Of a stretch of 15,416 nt of DNA, positions 7,592 through 13,812 are shown piece by piece; positions within the stretch are counted from its first letter, which is position 1, and each line of letters begins with the position of its first letter. The DNA comes from Dehalococcoidia bacterium (GTDB lineage: Bacteria; Chloroflexota; Dehalococcoidia; Dehalococcoidales; DAOWKM01). The DNA lies in NCBI GenBank assembly GCA_030643695.1, contig DAOWKM010000119.1, positions 1-15,416 of the forward strand, read 5' to 3'. Both the position numbers and the translations under genes were made by a program. The notes below the pieces were generated by a model. That model was not told where the DNA came from, made no database searches, and was given only the letters and a program-made list of their open reading frames with translations.

Positions 7592-8433
7592 TGCAAACCA
7601 GGGTATCCAGTGCCACCAAGGAAGTAATAATTGCACCTGAGCAGCCTACGGTGCTTATTGGTGAGCGTATTAATCCTACAGGCAAGAAAAAACTGACCGA
7701 GGCTTTAACGGCAGGCAATCTGGATGCTATCCGCAGGGAAGCCTTGGCTCAGGTGCAGTCTGGGGCAGACATTCTGGATGTCAACGTAGGTATACTGGGT
7801 GTGGATGAGGTATCCCTGCTCCCCCAGGTAGTGCAGGTAGTGATAGACACAGTAGATATACCCCTATGCCTTGACAGTGCTAACCCTGAGGCTTTAGAGG
7901 CAGCTCTCAAGGTCTACCAGGGCAAGCCGCTGATCAACTCGGTTACCGGTCAAGAGCATTCCCTGGCTAACGTTTTACCCTTGGTCAAGAAATATGAAGC
8001 AGCCGTCATCGGTTTGGTGCAGGACGACGAAGGTATCCCACAGAATTCAGAGCAGCGGCTATCTATCGCTCATAAGATAGTGGAGCGAGCAACAGCTTTA
8101 GGTATCCCCGCTGAGAATATCATCATTGATTGTGTTGCATTGACAGTAGCCGCGGATGCAACGGCTGGTTGGGTAGTCCTGGAGACCATCCGTAGGGTCA
8201 AGAGCGAACTAGGAGTAAACATGACCCTGGGGACGAGCAACATTTCTTTTGGCTTGCCTGATCGTCACCTTGTCAGCAATGTCTTCTTGGCTATGGCTAT
8301 TGCCGCTGGAGTGACCTGTCCTATTGTGGACGTGGCCAAGGCACGCTCCGCTGTTTTAGCTACTGACCTAATTCTGAGGCGAGATGAGTATGCCAGACGT
8401 TATATTGAAGCTTACCGCCAACGCCAGAGGTAG
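7591..8433 (+). CDS. Methyltetrahydrofolate:corrinoid methyltransferase (MtgA/AcsE-like, pterin-binding)
   Basis: Moves the methyl group between the methyl-corrinoid protein and tetrahydrofolate, linking demethylation to central one-carbon metabolism. At 280 aa it is a single pterin-binding TIM barrel. Visible motifs are GERINPTG (24-31), DVNVG (63-67), LDS with Asp95, NSVTG with Asn116, IIDC with Asp180 and TSNISFGLP (215-223). The relative spacing of Asp95, Asn116 and Asp180 matches the pterin-binding set known in acetogen methyltransferases. AGGGAGG lies 10 nt before the ATG, and the start overlaps the RACo stop by one base. The closest functional model is MtgA of the Desulfitobacterium glycine betaine pathway. 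In vivo direction (towards methyl-THF) is inferred from the neighbouring importer and MttB protein. Confidence 0.9.
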   Translation: MQTRVSSATKEVIIAPEQPTVLIGERINPTGKKKLTEALTAGNLDAIRREALAQVQSGADILDVNVGILGVDEVSLLPQVVQVVIDTVDIPLCLDSANPEALEAALKVYQGKPLINSVTGQEHSLANVLPLVKKYEAAVIGLVQDDEGIPQNSEQRLSIAHKIVERATALGIPAENIIIDCVALTVAADATAGWVVLETIRRVKSELGVNMTLGTSNISFGLPDRHLVSNVFLAMAIAAGVTCPIVDVAKARSAVLATDLILRRDEYARRYIEAYRQRQR

Positions 8434-8629
8434 ACTTTGATCTGAAGTCGAATAAACCAATATAGGCAGGCTCTGCTCCAGCGGAATTGGTAAGTGCCAT
8501 TCTGCTAAAGCATAGTGATATGCAAAAGACCATTGAATCCACTAGAGCGAATAACAGAGTCCCCCAGCCTGGATAGAGTTACTTATCCATGAGAAAAGCC
8601 AGGGTAAGAGCTTCAGGCAGCTAGGCCAG

Positions 8630-8893
8630 ATGTTTAACAGGAGCCATGGGAGGATAAGACAGATTCTAGCTAAATATGGCCCGCTACAAGTCGCGCTATT
8701 AACTGAGGAAAGGGTTGCGGCTAAGCTGGGATACCCGGGGTACTGCCTCGTCCGGCTGGCGAAAGAGGGTCTGATCAACCCGGTAAAGCCTAGGGCTTAC
8801 TGGCTTTACTCCGAAGAGCAAGTTAGACAGATACCAGCGCTTATTGCTGAGGTAAGAAAATGTGAGCAGTGCGGCAGGCTGTGCCCATTATAG
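8630..8893 (+). CDS. Small helix-turn-helix protein, probably with a frameshifted 5' end
   Basis: The listed frame starts at an internal ATG and has no ribosome site. The same frame stays open upstream from about 8556 and encodes a classic helix-turn-helix: GKSFRQLGQMFNRSHGRIRQ, read from about 8600. No start codon exists in that stretch. An ATG at 8520 in another frame joins it if one C is restored in the C5 tract at 8561-8565, giving about 124 residues. The middle part (TEERVAAKLGY onward) resembles a MerR/excisionase-like winged helix, and the C-terminus has a CEQCGRLC cysteine cluster that could bind metal. It is probably a DNA-binding regulator, either broken by a 1-nt deletion or affected by a sequencing error. 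No closer family is recognised. Confidence 0.5.
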   Translation: MFNRSHGRIRQILAKYGPLQVALLTEERVAAKLGYPGYCLVRLAKEGLINPVKPRAYWLYSEEQVRQIPALIAEVRKCEQCGRLCPL

Positions 8894-8911
8894 AAGAGGA
8901 GATTAAGAGAA

Positions 8912-9155
8912 GCTGAGCAGTTCATAGAAGCACTTAAAAAAAGAACAAGGCTGATACTTTGGCCGTGTCTGCCTGTTGACCATGACCGCTCACGAATAGA
9001 GAAGGGTTATTGATGCCCTGGATAGTGCAGGTATCAGAGACAAAGTAAAGGTAATGGTGGGTGGAGGTGCTATAACTCAGGGATTTGCTGATGATATTGG
9101 GGCAGATGGATGTCACCCCACAGCGGTCTGGGCAGCAAAATTACCCCAAGACTGA
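8912..9155 (+). pseudogene. 3' remnant of a second corrinoid-protein gene
   Basis: Pieced across three frames, this stretch aligns with residues about 129-214 of the intact corrinoid protein at 3505-4149. AEQFIEALKKR (from 8912) matches its AEKFVDAVRKH. ADTLAVSA (from 8950) matches PQILALSS. LLTMTAHE, a TAG at 8997-8999, then VIDALDSAGIRDK and VMVGGGAIT (frame from 8973 to TGA 9153-9155) match its LLTT...GGGAIT region. The TAG falls where the intact gene has CAG (Gln159). The cap domain and the His-ligand motif are absent. It ends 25 bp before the second MttB-like gene, the same order as in the intact corrinoid-MttB pair. Confidence 0.85.
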
Positions 9156-9180
9156 ATGGAAAGTAAAAGGAGGCAATGTC

Positions 9181-10623
9181 ATGGGATCAAACGGCTATGT
9201 GGTTAAACGCCCACTGAATATATTGACCGAGGAGGAAGTTAAACGGATTCACTATGGGGCTCTGGAGGTCATGGAGAAGACAGGGGTGGTGTTTCATCAT
9301 AAAAGGGCATTGGAGATTTTGGACGATGCCGGTTGCGAGGTAGATGGTGAGAAGGAACTGGTAAGGTTCCCCAACTATTTAGTTGAGGAATGTTTAACAA
9401 AATGCCCAAGGAGAGTTCTTCTCAAAGGAAGGACTCCGGAATATGATGTAGTAGTAGGTGACCCTTACGTGCATTTTGCCAGTTGTATTGCTATGGAGAT
9501 GCTGGATCTAAAGACTATGGACAGGAAGCCCCCAACGGTAGAAGATCACATTAACATGGCAAAGGTCCTGGACTATTTAGATGAGGTTCATTTAAATTCA
9601 GGGGACTATACAAATATAGAAGGCATTCCTGGTATATATATGCACCCGGAGAGGTTCAATATAGCCTTTAGATATTCATCAAAGCCATTGATTACAGCCG
9701 GAGTATTTGGCAATGAGACATGGGTGATAAAAATGGCACAAGCCGTGGGTGAAAATGCGGCGGGGCATGTGCAGTGTTCTCCACCATTGACATGGTCTTC
9801 AGATAAAATTAACTGTATGTTTCACTATGTAGAAGCTGGCTTCCCTCTATTGCCGGGTACAGGCTTGGCAACAGGAATGACTAGCCCTGTAACTCTGGCC
9901 GGATCGTTAGTACAGCAACTCGCTGAAGTTCTGTCAGTAATAGTGCTGGCACAGGTGGTTAAGCCTGGAGTTGGCGTCATTGCTAAAAGCCGCATAGAGC
10001 CACCTGACATGAGAACAGGGACAATTGCTGAGGGCGGTGTGGAAAAGGCAATTGCCGACGGAGCCTGGAATCAAATCTGGCGGTGGTACCAAGTTCCTCG
10101 TTTTCATGTAGTGGTAGCCACTGACTCCAAAGTTCCAGACTATCAATGCGGAATGGAAAAGGCATTACATTTCCTCTTATCGGCCTTGACTGGCTCCAAC
10201 ATAATTGCTGGCATAGGAGGAGTATATGATGAACTGACAGCCTCCCCCATCGCCGCCATAATGGATAATGAATTAGCTCGTATGGTTGGCAGAATAATTG
10301 AGGGGGTGGAGGTAAATGAGCAAACTCTAGCAGTTGATTTAATTAATGAGGTAGGCCCGATCCCGGGTCAGTTCCTTACCACCGAACATACCAGGAAATT
10401 GTGGAGGTCAGAGCTTCTCACATCTGAGCTTGCTGATAGACTGGGATATTTTGAATGGGTGGGGAGAGGTAAAAAGACCTCCCTTGATTATGCCAAAGAA
10501 AAATATGAGGAGATAATAGCTACCTATAACCCAGCACCTTTGCCTGAAGATAAACGCAAAGCAATAGATGAGATTATAGAAGAAGTTAGGGCGCGTTACG
10601 AGAAAAAGGGTACTACGCCATAG
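9181..10623 (+). CDS. Second MttB-family methyltransferase, non-pyrrolysine
   Basis: Full-length (480 aa) paralogue of the protein at 4158-5621, with the same landmarks: RPLNILTEEEVKRIHYGALE at the N-terminus, GLATGMTSPVTLAG in the barrel, EVNEQTLAVDLINEVGPIPG and LDYAKEKYEEIIATYNPAPL at the C-terminus. The predicted role is methyl transfer from a methylated amine-type compound to a corrinoid protein. No in-frame TAG interrupts it, and it ends in an ordinary TAG. I place the start at 9181 (MGSNGYVV) because AAAGGAGG at 9166-9173 lies 7 nt upstream. A longer reading from 9085 would run through the corrinoid remnant in a different frame and adds no family sequence. Its own corrinoid partner is the decayed remnant just upstream, so it would need to use the intact protein at 3505-4149 or one encoded elsewhere. 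The substrate may differ from that of its paralogue. Confidence 0.88.
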   Translation: MGSNGYVVKRPLNILTEEEVKRIHYGALEVMEKTGVVFHHKRALEILDDAGCEVDGEKELVRFPNYLVEECLTKCPRRVLLKGRTPEYDVVVGDPYVHFASCIAMEMLDLKTMDRKPPTVEDHINMAKVLDYLDEVHLNSGDYTNIEGIPGIYMHPERFNIAFRYSSKPLITAGVFGNETWVIKMAQAVGENAAGHVQCSPPLTWSSDKINCMFHYVEAGFPLLPGTGLATGMTSPVTLAGSLVQQLAEVLSVIVLAQVVKPGVGVIAKSRIEPPDMRTGTIAEGGVEKAIADGAWNQIWRWYQVPRFHVVVATDSKVPDYQCGMEKALHFLLSALTGSNIIAGIGGVYDELTASPIAAIMDNELARMVGRIIEGVEVNEQTLAVDLINEVGPIPGQFLTTEHTRKLWRSELLTSELADRLGYFEWVGRGKKTSLDYAKEKYEEIIATYNPAPLPEDKRKAIDEIIEEVRARYEKKGTTP

Positions 10624-10775
10624 GGTTGAGATAATTTGAGCCAATCCAAAATGCTGCCATTATGGGAGTAAGTAATGGACTTAAAACCAAATGTGAGGAT
10701 CTGCCGGGCAAGCAGTGGAAGCAGCGAAGAAGGCAAGGATAGATACATTACAGATGCTAATAAAAGAGGTGGCTC
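10624..10775 (+). other. Gap with an unidentified coding fragment
   Basis: There is no intact gene here. Frame 10697-10792 reads 31 codons to TGA (GSAGQAVEAAKKARIDTLQ onward, ending HKHSK) and has the helical, lysine-rich look of a real protein C-terminus, but a stop lies immediately before it. It overlaps the start of the FAD-oxidase pseudogene by a few bases, as genes in an operon do. I cannot name the family. Confidence 0.3.
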
Positions 10776-11364
10776 ATAAGCATAGCAAGTGAGTTAGAGA
10801 AAGTAGTTTCTCCGGAGTTTATCTCTAGTGCTCTAATTGATAGGATAGTTAGTGCTAAGGATACTTTCCCTTACGAGCTTAGAGAGGAGGAGGTTCCTTA
10901 TGCAGAGGTGATACCGGGGTGTAAGGAAGAGATTAGCCAAATCTTGAGATTTGCCAACAAAGAAAAATCCCCGTGTTTGTTAGGGGGTTCAGCAACTCAA
11001 CTGGCTGGCTCGACCAGACCTCATACGCATGGGATCGTCTTCAGTACCGACAGACTCAATAAGCTAGAGACCTTTGAAGACTATAACTTTTTTGAACGCG
11101 GAGCTGGTTGTATAGTGCTTCAATTAGCCCAAAGGCTTGAGGAGCTAGGTTACTATCTTGCTGCTCACCTTGCGAGCCGGCGAATTGCCTCATGAGTGGC
11201 GTTGTATCTAATCACACACGCATCCACATTATTGACGCCTCTATGGGAAGCCAACGGATTATATACTGGGGGTAGAGGTTGTCCTTCCCAACGGAGGCAT
11301 CATAGAGACGGGTACTGAATGTATGAGGAGCCCACATATAGAATTAGGACAATCGAAGAAGTAA
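10776..11364 (+). pseudogene. Decayed FAD-linked oxidase (glycolate/lactate oxidase GlcD type), N-terminal part
   Basis: The frame from 10776 to TGA 11193-11195 encodes an FAD_binding_4 (PCMH) start: VIPGCKEEISQILRFANKEK, then GGSATQLAGS and GIVFSTDRLNKL, the pyrophosphate-binding region. After SRRIA the homology moves to a second frame (SGVVSNHTRIHIIDASMG, 11195 to TAG 11273-11275) and then a third (LGVEVVLPNGGIIETGTE, 11266 to TAA 11362-11364), all in the order expected for one protein. At least two frameshifts are therefore present, and the C-terminal half is missing. The expected initiator reads ATA (10776-10778) before SIASELEKVV; GTG at 10908 is the first usable start. The original enzyme may have oxidised a 2-hydroxy acid or similar compound. 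Confidence 0.75.
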
Positions 11365-11426
11365 AGGGGATCGTTGAGCAGCTCATCGAAGGTGATGGGG
11401 AGCAATCTAAGTCGTTAGAACCGTGA
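11319..11426 (+). CDS. 35-codon frame, probable fragment of unknown origin
   Basis: ATG at 11319 opens MYEEPTYRIRTIEEVKGIVE and runs to TGA 11424-11426. The charged, helical composition looks like the start of a real protein rather than random sequence, but no ribosome site is visible and it overlaps the last frame of the FAD-oxidase remnant. It may be the truncated start of a next gene or noise. The following 225 bp to 11651 hold only short coding-like fragments (for example LYNDRLIDLIEGIRSINVL near 11508-11566) and no intact gene. Confidence 0.2.
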   Translation: MYEEPTYRIRTIEEVKGIVEQLIEGDGEQSKSLEP

Positions 11427-11651
11427 GGAATAATACCGGAGGTCAGGGTTGGGTAATTAGACAACAAATGGAGTAGCTTGAAGAATTACACATTTGTCCA
11501 GATTGTTATATAACGACCGCTTGATAGATCTGATCGAGGGAATCAGGAGTATTAATGTGCTTTAATAATTACGGAGAAGATCCTAACCAAAATCAATTTC
11601 TTTCGTTATTTATAGATGAGGTATCACGAATAGTAATCGGAGGTGACTGAA

Positions 11652-11951
11652 GTGAAGAAGGTGTTTCTGTGTGTGCTAATGGTAGCATTAATGTTAGGCC
11701 TAGTGGCTTGTGCCCAACCAGTAGCCGGTGAGGTGGTACAATCAGAGAAGCAGCGGGTGACTTCACCGGATGTCGATGAAGCCGATTTGGCAACTCTGGT
11801 CGACGGAAACAGCGCCTTCGCCTTCGACCTGTATCAGGCACTCAGAGAGGCAGATGGCAACCTCTTCTACTCACCCCATAGCATCTCACAGGCACTAGCT
11901 ATGACATACGCCGGTGCACGTGGTGAGACTGCGCAGCAGATGGGCATGTAG
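11652..11951 (+). pseudogene. Serpin lipoprotein, 3'-truncated (first quarter only)
   Basis: Start of a secreted serine-protease inhibitor. GTG at 11652 follows GGAGG (11639-11643) by 8 nt and gives MKKVFLCVLMVALMLGLVAC, a lipoprotein signal with the lipobox LVAC. The serpin domain starts at LVDGNSAFAFDLYQAL and continues through the conserved NLFYSPHSISQALAMTYAGA and RGETAQQM of helices A-B. Homology stops at about 11942, and the frame then reads four foreign bases and a TAG. Complete serpins have about 370 or more residues, so the reactive-centre loop and all C-terminal strands are gone. The break coincides with the truncated end of the minus-strand recombinase. Confidence 0.85.
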
Positions 11952-12935
11952 CCTCTTGATTCCCGTTTTCACCTTGAGCCTCGTGAAGAAGAGTTTCAGG
12001 CCATTGTTAGTCAGCGGCTTCCCGTCCGATGTGAGGAAAACATTATCTTGTTCCGGGAAAAGCGGTTCAGGCCTGAAATGGTAAATGTACCGCTGTAGAT
12101 ACTTCTGGGCATTGCTCCCGATGGGAACAGGTCTCTGCTTATTGCCTTTCCCTGTCACCAAGAGTTGACCCTGATCGAGATCCACTTTCTCCATTGTGAG
12201 GTTGACCACCTCGCTAACCCTCAGGCCCGCATCCAGCATCAGGTACACAATGGCACACTTCCTGCACCCTATGGCAGTATCGCTTGTCAGGTAGGAAAGG
12301 ATGTGGGCTATTTCGTCTGGCGTTAATGGCACGATCTCCTCATTGGTTGCTTTCGGAACCCTGAGGCGCGACAGGACATTCTCCTCTAGATATCCCTCCC
12401 TTTGGAGCCAGGACGAAAAGGCTCTCAGCGTCCGCACGTGACCTTGGACTGAGTAATCCGATAGCCGATCCGGGCGACTTGGAGTGTAGGGATGCCCTTG
12501 ATATTTGGGATGCTCATCCTGAAGGTAAAGTATATACAGGCGAACCGTATTGATATCGACGTCACTGAGCATGCCAGGCCGTCTGTGTCTTTTGAGCCAT
12601 CCCCCAAACCTCCGCAGGTTGGCAATGTACCACTGCACTGTCTTGTCGCTCTTATTTTGGCTCCTGAGGTCGACAGTATAGTGCTCGATCAGCTTGGTCA
12701 AGGGTATTGTCAGCTTTTCCAAGTCTTCCCACCGCCGGTTGTGTCCTGCTCGAGGGCAGACGACGAACTGTCCTTGTCTTCCCTCTACTTTTAGTATAGC
12801 GGCTGGGTTGTCAAATCCGACATTCTGATTTGAGATTTGTTTACATATCCGTGCATTGTTTAAAGTTTGTTCCGGCTGCGCTAGATCCTTTGACCCCCGT
12901 TCCTTAGTTCCCTTACTGGATTGTCTCGTAGCCAT
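11895..12935 (-). pseudogene. Tyrosine recombinase/integrase lacking its catalytic tail
   Basis: Phage/XerD-type site-specific recombinase. From the ATG at 12935 (MATRQSSK; AGGAGG 11 nt upstream; GTG at 12947 is an alternative) the 346-aa reading has an N-terminal extension (1-75), a SAM-like core-binding domain (about 78-185) and a catalytic domain. It keeps Arg I (DAGLRVSE, Arg239), the beta-hairpin lysine (VTGKGNKQR) and the box II start HAHLLR (His332, Arg335). After that Arg the expected HTFA..., second His/Trp and tyrosine nucleophile are missing. The last residues (SLTTCTGVCHS) are antisense to the serpin fragment. It should therefore be catalytically inactive. A tRNA-Lys 3' half lies about 110 bp upstream of its start. 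Confidence 0.85.
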
Positions 12936-12940
12936 TAGAA

Positions 12941-12983
12941 AGCTCACCTCCTGATCCTTTTTTGATGTACCGCGAGGTGAGCT
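12941..12983 (-). promoter_or_regulatory. Inverted repeat that can mask the recombinase ribosome site
   Basis: AGCTCACCTC at 12941-12950 and GAGGTGAGCT at 12974-12983 are perfect 10-bp complements separated by 23 nt. In the minus-strand transcript the copy nearer the gene contains GAGG of the Shine-Dalgarno sequence, so the hairpin would sequester it, with the ATG 5 nt beyond. It could equally be a protein-binding operator. Confidence 0.5.
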
Positions 12984-13055
12984 AATCAGCGTGTCTATTC
13001 AAAATCAGTGTCTCGTTTGTGCCTTTTTACGGTATTCCCTACCTACCTCCATGGT

Positions 13056-13103
13056 ACCTGACTTTTAATCAGGGTGTCGCAGGTTCGAGACCTGCACGGC
13101 CTA
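13056..13103 (+). other. 3' half of tRNA-Lys(UUU): candidate attachment-site remnant
   Basis: The sequence contains a complete anticodon arm (CCTGA at 13057-13061, loop CTTTTAA with anticodon TTT, TCAGG at 13069-13073), a five-base variable loop, a T arm (GCAGG, TTCGAGA, CCTGC; 13079-13095) and a 3' acceptor strand ACGGCCT plus A. The D arm and 5' acceptor strand are absent upstream. Integrases commonly recombine in the anticodon-to-3'-end part of tRNA genes and leave such a half copy at one element boundary. The recombinase gene next to it fits this. Confidence 0.75.
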
Positions 13104-13160
13104 CTATTCAATTTCCCTAGCTTTGCCTGTTAAACCTAGGCAAGTCGCCGCCTAGTTTGG

Positions 13161-13248
13161 TGGAGCGGGTGATGGGATTCGAACCCACGACGTCTTGCTT
13201 GGGAAGTTACCTAGAGACAAGCTAGCATTCGCTTGCTAGACCAACCGC
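13161..13248 (-). tRNA. tRNA-Gly(CCC)-like gene with an irregular 5' half
   Basis: Read on the minus strand, the 3' half is a good tRNA-Gly: anticodon loop TTCCCAA (CCC), 3' anticodon strand GCAAG, T arm GTGGG-TTCGAAT-CCCAT, acceptor strand CACCCGC, discriminator T and encoded CCA. The 5' end GCGGTTG pairs with the acceptor strand with one mismatch. The gene is 88 nt long, too long for tRNA-Gly. CTTG and the final C of the 5' anticodon strand are split by 11 nt (TCTCTAGGTAA). Without them the arm would be CTTGC-loop-GCAAG. The D arm also lacks the usual GG loop. It may be a damaged tRNA, a tRNA with an insertion, or another rearranged attachment site. Confidence 0.5.
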
Positions 13249-13304
13249 TTGCCTCCTTTCTGGGCTGAATTATACCCCCTCCGTAGCGCTGGAGGCAAGC
13301 TTGC
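13247..13304. repeat. Inverted repeat and short palindrome beside the tRNA-Gly-like gene
   Basis: GCTTGCCTCC at 13247-13256 and GGAGGCAAGC at 13291-13300 are perfect 10-bp complements. The right copy is also part of the 12-bp palindrome GGCAAGCTTGCC (13293-13304). The left copy touches the 5' end of the tRNA-like gene. It may be a transcription or processing structure, or recombinase-site debris. Confidence 0.4.
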
Positions 13305-13812
13305 CGGGCTTTGTGAGACGTTGCAATTGCACAAAACGATGTAATGTTTAGTCGGGATTCTTTAGCACTTTTGAAACCCGGGGGTGGATAGAGGAGTCAA
13401 GATTGCGAAAGGTGCTTGGTCTTGGTGAGGTGGCGCAACACATTGTCCCGACATGTGGTGGGAACTAGAGGTATTGCGCCGAGAGGGCTTTCGGGGGACT
13501 GAGCCAAACACCTGAATGGATGCGGCGGCAGCATAAGTGCGGTTAAGGTAGGTTTTATGCGGGCATTTTTACACAAGACTAGGGATATTACGCATCCCAG
13601 CAAATCGAGTCACAACTTTGGGGCTATTGACAGCACCTCTCTTGGCGGTTATGATGGTTAGAGGTAGCTCTATTTTGCACCTTTCTGGTGGCGGTATCGT
13701 CCAGTTATGTTATAGCTGAAAAGAGATACCTTAGCTAGGGTTTGTAAGCGGTTGGGTCTTTTATTTATTTGCCTAGGAGCAAGCATGAGGTCAGTTAAGG
13801 AAGGGGTTATTT
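13305..13812 (+). other. Non-coding stretch with candidate structured RNA at 13411-13512
   Basis: I see no convincing protein here. Within it GGTGCTTGGT (13411-13420) pairs with GCCAAACACC (13503-13512) with one mismatch and one G-U. Inside that, GGCGCAA (13432-13438) pairs perfectly with TTGCGCC (13474-13480), and CACAT (13439-13443) pairs with ATGTG (13453-13457). Nested stems of this kind suggest an RNA, but I find no conserved core of RNase P, tmRNA, 6S or SRP RNA. The last 100 bp presumably carry the promoter of the next gene; no clear hexamers stand out. Its ribosome site is the AAGGAAGGGG just before 13813. Confidence 0.3.

Noticed and set aside
8997..8999. In-frame TAG in corrinoid-like sequence upstream of an MttB gene, suggestive of pyrrolysine
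   Set aside because: Pyrrolysine occurs in the methyltransferases, not in the corrinoid protein. This TAG replaces a CAG in an already frameshifted remnant. Both MttB frames lack internal TAG, and several intact genes here end in TAG.
9085..9180. Longer N-terminus for the second MttB protein
   Set aside because: It overlaps the corrinoid remnant in a different frame, adds no MttB homology, and bypasses the strong ribosome site just before 9181.
12492..12794. 100-codon plus-strand frame opposite the recombinase
   Set aside because: It is antisense to a clearly conserved recombinase domain and has no recognisable domain or ribosome site.
13397..13603. 68-codon minus-strand frame in the gap before the asparagine synthetase-like gene
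   Set aside because: Its composition is irregular, no ribosome site is evident, and it overlaps the paired RNA stems.
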